The position numbers were made by a program, and so were the translations under genes. A stretch of 64,000 bases of DNA from Nocardioides carbamazepini. Its GTDB lineage: Bacteria > Actinomycetota > Actinomycetes > Propionibacteriales > Nocardioidaceae. Numbering within the stretch: position 1 is the first letter of the stretch; the number at the start of each line of letters is the position of its first letter. The stretch lies in assembly GCF_024614185.1 (NCBI RefSeq), contig NZ_JAHTLF010000015.1, positions 507,402-571,401 of the forward strand, given 5' to 3'. Below are positions 59,052-64,000 of the stretch, piece by piece. The notes under the pieces were generated by a model that had not been told where the DNA came from, did no database searches, and worked only from the letters and a program-made list of their open reading frames with translations.

Positions 59052-59185
59052 CTCGTCGGTTCTGACCCCTTGACTCGTCAGTTCTGACCCCTTGACTCGT
59101 CAGTTCTGACCCGTTGACTCGTCAGTTCTGCACGAGCGTGGACCAGAAGTGACCACTCAACGGGTCAGAAGCGACGACTCAACCC
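59048..59185. repeat. Repeat family B, tandem and inverted copies
   Basis: Units of 22 bases beginning TTGACTCGTCAGTTCTGACC start at 59048, 59070 and 59092, with a partial unit at 59114. The right part (59148-59185) has the inverted sequence GGGTCAGAAGCGACGACTCA, so the whole could fold as a large hairpin between two convergent genes. The inverted unit matches the repeats in the chelatase gene at 34326. Confidence 0.85.
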
Positions 59186-60057
59186 TTCCAGTGGAGCCTC
59201 GGCGCCGGCAGCGCGGCGATCTCGGGCTCGAGCGCCTCGGCGACCTCGCGCGGCAGCGGACGGGCGGCCGGGTCCGGCTCGAGCAGGGCGTGGACGACCT
59301 TCGCCACCACGGCGGGTACGTCGTCGGGCAGCTCCACCGGTGCCTCGAGGAGCTGGGGGAAGCGGTCGGCCGCCCCGGCCGCGTCCGGGTCGCCGTCGCG
59401 GAACGGGCGGTAGCCCGCGATCGCGTGGAACAGCGTCGCCCCGAGGCCCCACACGTCGCTCGCCTGACCGGGGACGCCGTACGCCGCGCCGGGCGCGGCC
59501 TGCTCCGGAGCCATGTAGGCGTCGGTGCCGATGTGGCCGGTGATCTCTGCCGCGTGGGCGGCCTGGCGGGCCACCGAGAAGTCGATCAGCCGCGCCGGCG
59601 AGCCCATGATCACGTTGCTGGGCTTGAGGTCGAGGTGGCACACGTCGGCGTGCCGGAAGAAGTGCAGCGCCGAGGCGAGGTCCACCGCCAGCGGGAGGTA
59701 CTGCTGCGGGGAGAGGCGTCGGTGCCGGCGGATCAGCCCGGCCAGGCTGGGTCCCTCCACGTGCTCGAGCACGAGGTGCGGGCGCGGCCCGGCGACGTCG
59801 TACCGCAGTCCGCGGACGGTGACCGGGTGGTGGGCGACGTCGAGGGCGGTCGCCTCCCGGACCAGGTTGTCCCGGGTGTGCTCGTCCTGGGCCTCCGCCG
59901 GCCGGACGACCTTCACCACGACGGGGCCGTAGGTGATCTCGTCGAACGCGAGGTAGGCCTCGTACGCCGAGCCACCCCCGAGCAGCCGCAACGCGGTCAG
60001 CTCGGGGGTGATCGCGTCACCCTCGGCAAGGTCCCAGGACGACAGCGCGGCGCTCAT
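59179..60057 (-). CDS. Serine/threonine protein kinase
   Basis: 292 residues, a soluble Hanks-type kinase domain without membrane or PASTA part. VVVKVV carries the ATP-binding Lys; the catalytic loop reads HLDLKPSNVI (Leu in place of Arg, Asp kept); the metal motif reads DFS instead of DFG; GTDAYMAPEQA and SDVWGLGATLFH follow. The glycine loop LLGGGSAYEAY is acceptable. Probably active. It lies six bases after the basic/polar secreted protein gene and is convergent with the response regulator. Confidence 0.9.
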   Translation of the reverse strand: MSAALSSWDLAEGDAITPELTALRLLGGGSAYEAYLAFDEITYGPVVVKVVRPAEAQDEHTRDNLVREATALDVAHHPVTVRGLRYDVAGPRPHLVLEHVEGPSLAGLIRRHRRLSPQQYLPLAVDLASALHFFRHADVCHLDLKPSNVIMGSPARLIDFSVARQAAHAAEITGHIGTDAYMAPEQAAPGAAYGVPGQASDVWGLGATLFHAIAGYRPFRDGDPDAAGAADRFPQLLEAPVELPDDVPAVVAKVVHALLEPDPAARPLPREVAEALEPEIAALPAPRLHWKG

Positions 60058-60063
60058 CGAAGG

Positions 60064-60480
60064 TCAGCCCCGGGTGTTGTTGCGGCTGCGGTCGTTGGTG
60101 TGGTTGCGCGACCAGTCGCGGGTCTTGGGTCCGGGACCGTCGTTGGTCCAGTCCACCTTGGCCCGGCCGGTGCGGCTGTTGTCGCGACCGCTGCGGTTGC
60201 CGGTCCGGCTGCGGTCGCTGCGCGTGTTGGCGGTGTTGGCGGTCCGGGTGTCCTGGTTCGTCACGTTGGTGTCGTCGTCGGCGGCCCGGGCGCGGAGGTC
60301 GTCGCCGTCCGGGTCGTCGTCATCGGCGACGAGCACGATGTCCGGCGTGTCCTGCTCGCGCTTGACCGCGAGCTTCGTGTCGCCGTCGGCCTGGGCGGGC
60401 CAGGCCAGCACGCTGACCGCGACGCCCGTCGCCGTCAGACCGGCCAGGCCGCTGACCGCGAGCATCAGGGGCTTCTTCAT
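60064..60480 (-). CDS. Secreted low-complexity protein
   Basis: 138 residues. Signal peptide (LMLAVSGLAGLTATGVAVSVLA, with the AQA-D cleavage pattern near residue 28), an Asp-rich patch (DDDDPDGDD), then an Asn/Arg/Thr/Asp-rich tail (SRTGNRSGRDNSR). No fold recognised. The ATG at 60480 has GGAGGAA. Three YCTCA repeats 11 bases apart lie 64-100 bases upstream, matching the site of the two-component operon, so it may be a target of that system together with the kinase gene behind it. Confidence 0.75.
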   Translation of the reverse strand: MKKPLMLAVSGLAGLTATGVAVSVLAWPAQADGDTKLAVKREQDTPDIVLVADDDDPDGDDLRARAADDDTNVTNQDTRTANTANTRSDRSRTGNRSGRDNSRTGRAKVDWTNDGPGPKTRDWSRNHTNDRSRNNTRG

Positions 60481-60543
60481 CGGTTCCTCCTCGATCGGTG
60501 GGTGTCGACTCCTCGTCGACACCGCAACCATCCCGACCGGGCG

Positions 60544-60580
60544 TGAGGCAGGCATGAGTCCTCGATGAGAGGGTTCTCAT
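60544..60580 (-). promoter_or_regulatory. Candidate response-regulator site (upstream of 60480 gene)
   Basis: On the minus strand TCTCA, ACTCA and CCTCA (60570, 60559 and 60548 as first bases) are spaced 11 bases apart; ATGAGAGGGTTCTCAT (60565-60580) is the same palindrome type as at 56478. Confidence 0.5.
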
Positions 60581-60602
60581 GCCCGGGAGCGGCGGAGCTC
60601 GC

Positions 60603-61208
60603 TCAGCGCTTGATCTTCGGCGACATCGCCGGCATGCCGTACAGCGTCATCCCGGTCGCCAGTGCGTCGTCGTCGTAGCTCGCGTCGGTGAACAGGGCGA
60701 CGGTCGTCAGCACCGCACCGAACTTGAACCACCGCGGGTTGCCCAGGCACGAGCGCGGGATCGCGATCCGCACCGACATGCGGTCGGCACCGACGGTGCG
60801 CTTGATCCCGCGGCAGCGACGCGCGTCGTCCTCCATGGAGAACTCCATCAGCTCAGTGCTGGAGAACCCCGGCATCTTCGGGGACATCACCATGAACCGG
60901 TTGCCCGGGACCCTGAGCATGGCGCTGATCATGAAAGGGCCCGTGAGCGGCGCGCGCATCCGCATCGTGATGCTCACCTTCCGGGCCTTGTGTGTGCCCG
61001 TCACCTGCACGATGTCCCCGTTCGCCTGCTCGGGCAGGGGCGTGACGGTGATCGAGGTGTCGGTCGTCGCCTGCGTCGTGACGTCGCCGGCCGCGTCGTC
61101 GTACGTCCAGCGGTCGGCCTGGGCCGGCGCGGCCAGTGCGACGGTGGCTCCGGCGACCAGGAGGGACAGGAGGAGGGCGAGGGCGACACGAGGCGACGAG
61201 CGGTGCAT
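60603..61208 (-). CDS. Secreted hypothetical protein
   Basis: 201 residues with a clear signal peptide (VALALLLSLLVAGATVALA, AQA cleavage near residue 31) and a beta-rich domain beginning DRWTYDDAAGDV. Two Cys (RRCRGIK and RSCLGN) may pair. No family recognised, though similar secreted actinobacterial proteins of unknown role exist. Start at ATG 61208 gives the best signal peptide. It lies downstream of nothing in the same direction, so it is a single gene. Confidence 0.75.
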   Translation of the reverse strand: MHRSSPRVALALLLSLLVAGATVALAAPAQADRWTYDDAAGDVTTQATTDTSITVTPLPEQANGDIVQVTGTHKARKVSITMRMRAPLTGPFMISAMLRVPGNRFMVMSPKMPGFSSTELMEFSMEDDARRCRGIKRTVGADRMSVRIAIPRSCLGNPRWFKFGAVLTTVALFTDASYDDDALATGMTLYGMPAMSPKIKR

Positions 61209-61308
61209 GGCGATCACCTTGGCACAGTTTCTGTCGACCTGTTGGCAGAACCGAGAAGGCCATCGCGACACCCTGGTGGCGGTGCGCCGCCAAACCGCGA
61301 GGACGCGG

Positions 61309-61728
61309 TCAGCGCAGCGCGATGCGCGTCTGGGTCTGCGATGCCCGTCCCGTGGTCTTCAGCTCACGCAGGAGCTGGTCGAGGGCCCGCATGTCACGGA
61401 CCCGGATGTGAAGGAGATAGTCGTAGGGGCCGGTGACGTGCACCGCATCGGCAACCGCCCGGTGTCGTCCGGCCCAGGCGAGGAACTCCGCGGAGTCCGA
61501 TTCCGGGGGCAGCCGGACATCGATGAACCCCTCGATCCCGGCATCGGGCTCCGGTGTCTCCTGGGCGAGGATCGCCCGGTAGCCGACGATCACCCCCTGG
61601 GCCTCGAGCCGGCGGATCCTGGCGGCGGTGGCGTTGGTGCTCAGTCCGATCTCGCCGCCGATCCGGCTGAACGAAGCGCGCCCGTCCGCGACAAGTATCT
61701 CCACGATCCGGGCATCGAGCTCGTCCAT
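61309..61728 (-). CDS. Lrp/AsnC-family transcriptional regulator
   Basis: 139 residues. N-terminal HTH: LDARIVEILVADGRASFSRIG and LSTNATAARIRRLEAQGVI; C-terminal RAM domain with VHVTGPYDYLLHI, where amino acids bind. Divergent from a LysE-type exporter 69 bases away, which it probably controls in response to an amino acid. ATG at 61728 follows TATCTT by six bases (leaderless). Confidence 0.93.
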   Translation of the reverse strand: MDELDARIVEILVADGRASFSRIGGEIGLSTNATAARIRRLEAQGVIVGYRAILAQETPEPDAGIEGFIDVRLPPESDSAEFLAWAGRHRAVADAVHVTGPYDYLLHIRVRDMRALDQLLRELKTTGRASQTQTRIALR

Positions 61729-61734
61729 GCCTCA

Positions 61735-61740
61735 AAGATA
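61735..61740 (-). promoter_or_regulatory. -10 box (TATCTT) of the Lrp-family gene
   Basis: TATCTT, six bases, ATG at 61728. Confidence 0.45.
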
Positions 61741-61797
61741 GAGGTGCCGACTGCATGATTCTCCGGCCGTGGTCATGGCCTCGGGCAGGGTGCCGCC

Positions 61798-62418
61798 ATG
61801 GGCATCACAGAAGCGATCGGAAGTGGCGTGCTCGCCGGCCTCGCCCTGGCCGTTCCCTTGGGCGCGATCGGCGTGTTGCTGCTGCGCGAAGGCAGCCGGT
61901 ACGGGACGCGTCGAGCACTGCCCGCGGCGCTGGCCGTGGCTACCGTGGACGTCCTCTACTGCGCGCTGGCAGTCCTCCTCGGTGCTGCCGCCGCACCGGT
62001 CGTGTCCCGGCTCGAGCCATGGCCGGCGATCGTCGGCGGATTGCTCCTGGTCGCGATCGGCACCCAGGGGTTGGCGCGGGTGCGCCGCGTGGCGTCGGAG
62101 GGGCCGGTCGAGGATCTCGGACGGGGAGTGGGACGGTTCGCACGGTTCTTCATGCTCACTCTCATCAACCCGGCCACGCTGGTCTACTTCACCGCGATCA
62201 TCGCGGGCTTGGGCGCCCTGACCGCCGGTCCGGCGACGGCCGCCGTGTTCGTGGCCGGCGTCGGGCTCTCGTCGCTGGCCTGGCAGGCGCTCCTGATCGC
62301 GGCGGGCGGCATCCTCCACGGCAGGTCGAGCCCGCGTGGACACCTCGTCACCCACGTCGCTGGCTCCGCGGTCGTCGGCATCCTCGGGATCGCGCTGATC
62401 GTCAACGCCGTGCACTGA
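61798..62418 (+). CDS. LysE/RhtB-family exporter
   Basis: 206 residues with six hydrophobic helices. AVPLGAIGVLLLREGSRYG near the N-terminus and FMLTLINPATLVYFTAII in the middle are LysE hallmarks (the NP motif). Exports an amino acid or related small molecule by proton exchange; the substrate cannot be read. ATG at 61798 has GGCAGGG upstream. Its regulator is probably the divergent Lrp protein. Confidence 0.9.
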   Translation: MGITEAIGSGVLAGLALAVPLGAIGVLLLREGSRYGTRRALPAALAVATVDVLYCALAVLLGAAAAPVVSRLEPWPAIVGGLLLVAIGTQGLARVRRVASEGPVEDLGRGVGRFARFFMLTLINPATLVYFTAIIAGLGALTAGPATAAVFVAGVGLSSLAWQALLIAAGGILHGRSSPRGHLVTHVAGSAVVGILGIALIVNAVH

Positions 62419-62422
62419 GGCC

Positions 62423-62469
62423 TCGACCCAGAGTTGGACACTGATACAATTTGTACTCGTGTCCAACTC
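62423..62469 (+). promoter_or_regulatory. Promoter with 39-base palindrome before the FBP/TetR operon
   Basis: GAGTTGGACAC (62431-62441) and GTGTCCAACTC (62459-62469) are exact inverted arms around 17 bases that contain the -10 box TACAAT (62445-62450) and an inner TACAA-T-TTGTA palindrome. A -35-like TCGACC is at 62423-62428. The TetR protein encoded second in the operon is the probable ligand. Confidence 0.65.
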
Positions 62470-62484
62470 CGAGGAGGCAACGCA

Positions 62485-63009
62485 ATGCGCCCCCTGACCC
62501 GCGACGAGGTACGTCGCTGCGTCATGAACCTGTACCCCGCGACCGCACGGGTCCGCCTGCCCGCGTGGTTCGACGACACCCGCTGGGAGCGGATCGACTA
62601 CCTCGGGTGGCGCGACACCCGGGCCTACCAGCGCGCGTACCTGGTCGCGGACGTCGACGGCGAGGCGGCCGGCGTGCTCCTGCGACAGAACCCCAGCCAG
62701 CCGGCCCTCGCCTCCCGCGCCGTCATGTGCGACCTGTGCCGGTTCACCCGTCGGTTCAACGAGGTCTCGCTCTTCACCGCGCCGCGCGCCTCCCAGGACA
62801 AGCGCCGGCGGCTGAGCACCGTGGGACTCCTGCTGTGCACGGACCTGGCCTGCGTCCGTAATGTGCACCGCACGCCGACGACCGGCCCTCACGACCCACC
62901 CCCGGAGCAGATCATCGAGAACCGACGCAGTGGACTGCGCGCCCGCACCATCGACTTCCTGCGCTCGGTGCCCGACACCGAGAGCATCACGCGGCGGCCG
63001 GGCCGGTGA
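62485..63009 (+). CDS. FBP-domain (FusB/FusC-like zinc-binding) protein
   Basis: 174 residues. The C-terminal treble-clef zinc finger is visible as CDLCRFTRRFNEVSLF and LLLCTDLACVRNVH (four Cys), preceded by a helical N-terminal part. Proteins with this domain include FusB/FusC, which bind EF-G and rescue stalled translocation, giving fusidic-acid resistance; actinobacterial members are uncharacterised. GAGGAGG precedes ATG 62485. Coupled to the TetR gene by GTGA overlap, so expression is inducible by whatever that regulator senses. Confidence 0.88.
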   Translation: MRPLTRDEVRRCVMNLYPATARVRLPAWFDDTRWERIDYLGWRDTRAYQRAYLVADVDGEAAGVLLRQNPSQPALASRAVMCDLCRFTRRFNEVSLFTAPRASQDKRRRLSTVGLLLCTDLACVRNVHRTPTTGPHDPPPEQIIENRRSGLRARTIDFLRSVPDTESITRRPGR

Positions 63010-63572
63010 GCTACCTGGCCCGTGCCGCGCGGCGTCAGTCGATCGTGGACGCGGCGGCCGCTGTCGTGGCCCGCGACGGCCTGAGCGCCGTGACCGCCCG
63101 GGTCGTGGCCGAGGAGCTGCGCGGCTCCCCCGGCCAGATCCACCACCACTTCGCCTCGACCGACGAGCTGGCCGCGGAGGCGTGGCGCCACTACGCACGG
63201 GCGGAGATCGAGACCTACCGGCACGAGATCACCGGTCTCGCCGCGGGCGCCGCCCTCGCCCTGTTCTTCGCCGACCTGGTGGGCGAGGAGGGCCAGGAAG
63301 GAACGGCCCTCGACCGCTGGGCGGAGGCGGGGGCGCACGCCCAGCTGCGACCGCTCGTCGGCGCCAGCTACCTGGAGACCCTGGCCGACCTCACCGACGT
63401 GCTCGCCGCCGTCCTGGCCGCCGTCCACCCCGACCGGGCCCAGGCACGCCAGGCTGCCGGCCGCCTGCTCATGCTCGGCGTCGGCCTCGCCGGGACCACC
63501 CGCATCCACGGGACCCCGCCCGTTCCGGTGCAGGCCGTGATGCGGTCCGCGATCGACGCCGAGACCAGCTGA
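63006..63572 (+). CDS. TetR-family autoregulator
   Basis: 188 residues. HTH: RRQSIVDAAAAVVARDGLSA and VTARVVAEELRGSPGQIHHHF, the usual TetR recognition helix followed by His instead of Tyr. Ligand domain unassigned. GTG start overlaps the FBP gene stop by four bases. Being second in the operon with a large palindrome at the promoter, it should repress its own operon until a ligand, perhaps a translation inhibitor, arrives. Confidence 0.88.
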   Translation: MSYLARAARRQSIVDAAAAVVARDGLSAVTARVVAEELRGSPGQIHHHFASTDELAAEAWRHYARAEIETYRHEITGLAAGAALALFFADLVGEEGQEGTALDRWAEAGAHAQLRPLVGASYLETLADLTDVLAAVLAAVHPDRAQARQAAGRLLMLGVGLAGTTRIHGTPPVPVQAVMRSAIDAETS

Positions 63573-63602
63573 CCTGCCGCGCGCACGAAGCCGCGCGTCG
63601 AG

Positions 63603-63674
63603 TGGGCGCAGAGGGGATCGAACCCCCGACCACCTCGTTGTAAGCGAGGGGCTCTACCGCTGAGCTATACGCCC
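63603..63674 (-). tRNA. tRNA-Val (anticodon UAC)
   Basis: Full cloverleaf on the minus strand: acceptor GGGCGTA/TGCGCCC (one G-U), D-arm GCTC...GAGC, anticodon stem-loop CCTCG-CTTACAA-CGAGG with anticodon TAC, T-arm GGGGGTTCGATCCCC. CCA is not encoded. AGCGTA at 63687-63692 (TACGCT on this strand) is a possible -10 box 12 bases before the 5' end. Confidence 0.95.
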
Positions 63675-63741
63675 CGAAGCCGGGACAGCGTACCGAAGCC
63701 GCACCAGAGCGCCGAAACGAGCGGCCAACGCGGCTCGTGCC

Positions 63742-63786
63742 AAAAAAAGTCGAACCGCCGGCGTCTCGGGTCGCCAGCGGTTCGAC
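63742..63786 (-). terminator. Intrinsic terminator of the peroxiredoxin gene
   Basis: GTCGAACCGC (63749-63758) pairs with GCGGTTCGAC (63777-63786); on the minus strand the stem is followed by seven T. Separates the peroxiredoxin transcript from tRNA-Val. Confidence 0.85.
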
Positions 63787-63883
63787 GAGTAGAAGATTAG
63801 CGGCCGGATCGGGCCCATCCAACCGGTAGCGCAGAAATAGTTGAAAAATGACCCAAACTGACTACGCGAACGGGCCGAACGGC

Positions 63884-64000
63884 CTAGCCCGCGGCCGCCC
63901 GCAGCGCGTCGAGCAGGTCGTCGGCGCTCCGCGCGGCGGGCTTCGGGTTGTGCACGGCCCAGGACAGACGGCCCGCCTTGTCGATGACGTACGACGACCG
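63884..64000 (-). CDS. Peroxiredoxin (AhpE/Bcp type), C-terminal end only
   Basis: The last 38 codons of a gene that continues beyond the window. RSSYVIDKAGRLSWAVHNP matches the C-terminal strand pattern of atypical or 1-Cys peroxiredoxins such as AhpE, which reduce peroxides; the catalytic Cys lies outside. Followed by an intrinsic terminator at 63742-63786; the 97 bases between are without features. Confidence 0.8.
   Translation of the reverse strand, partial: RSSYVIDKAGRLSWAVHNPKPAARSADDLLDALRAAAG

Noticed and set aside
59048..59185. Four-unit repeat as a CRISPR array
   Set aside because: Units are directly adjacent without unique spacers and continue as inverted copies.
59179..60057. 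Kinase as a pseudokinase because of HLD and DFS
   Set aside because: Lys, catalytic Asp, Asn and metal Asp are all kept; Leu for Arg and Ser for Gly occur in active kinases.
63675..63740. Second tRNA next to tRNA-Val
   Set aside because: No cloverleaf can be formed; only the tRNA promoter region is expected here.

Overview
The window is high-GC DNA (about 72% by eye) from an actinobacterium, most likely Nocardioides or another Nocardioidaceae. The evidence is the SigA-type primary sigma factor with an Ala/Lys/Pro-rich N-terminal linker, type A RNase P RNA, many GTG/TTG starts, CobI-CobJ and RNase H-CobC fusions, and a gene set typical of Propionibacteriales. The genus is an inference from gene content, not a database match.

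Layout. 1-8.3 kb holds housekeeping and oxidoreductase genes: a CapA-type protein cut by the window edge, an M28 peptidase lipoprotein, sigA, an HhH-GPD protein, a TetR/SDR/Old-Yellow-Enzyme locus, small proteins and a TPR protein. rnpB lies at 8.3-8.7 kb. 8.7-11.1 kb is a small accessory islet with two membrane or secreted hypotheticals, a broken IS256-type transposase and a putative HTH/AbiEii-like toxin-antitoxin pair. 11.2-15.1 kb holds an ACT-domain protein and a MaoC/SDR/acyl-CoA dehydrogenase operon with a divergent TetR. 15.2-19.2 kb holds a cupredoxin-like lipoprotein coupled to a multicopper oxidase, a cold-shock protein, an SMR efflux pump and a LigT-like protein.

19.2-54.1 kb is dominated by aerobic (late cobalt insertion) cobalamin biosynthesis. 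cobT-cobS form a leaderless unit; cobU lies behind an RNB ribonuclease. A block matching the mycobacterial RNase H-CobC / zinc ribbon / NIF3 order diverges from the main operon cobG-H-IJ-L-M, chlID, bluB, cobO, cobB, cobC. A second unit is cbtB-cbtA-cobD, and a third is cobN-cobF-ferredoxin-cobQ-cobK. Each of these three units is preceded by a cobalamin riboswitch, so corrinoid synthesis and cobalt import appear to be shut off together by B12. No uroporphyrinogen-III methyltransferase (cobA) is in the window, and CobG lacks its Fe-S C-terminus.

54.2-64 kb holds an alpha/beta-hydrolase-like protein, an acyl-CoA ligase, an acidic secreted protein with a two-component system, a kinase operon that shares candidate response-regulator sites with it, an Lrp/LysE pair, an FBP-domain/TetR operon with a large palindromic promoter, tRNA-Val and the end of a peroxiredoxin.

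Two patterns are not explained by ordinary annotation. First, short palindromic or tandem repeats sit in frame inside inter-domain linkers of four cobalamin enzymes (CobIJ, ChlID, CobB, CobN), and two of these families recur in intergenic DNA of the same window. Second, at least 14 genes have a TANNNT box 6-8 bases before the start codon, the signature of leaderless mRNAs. At two places divergent boxes share their central TA.
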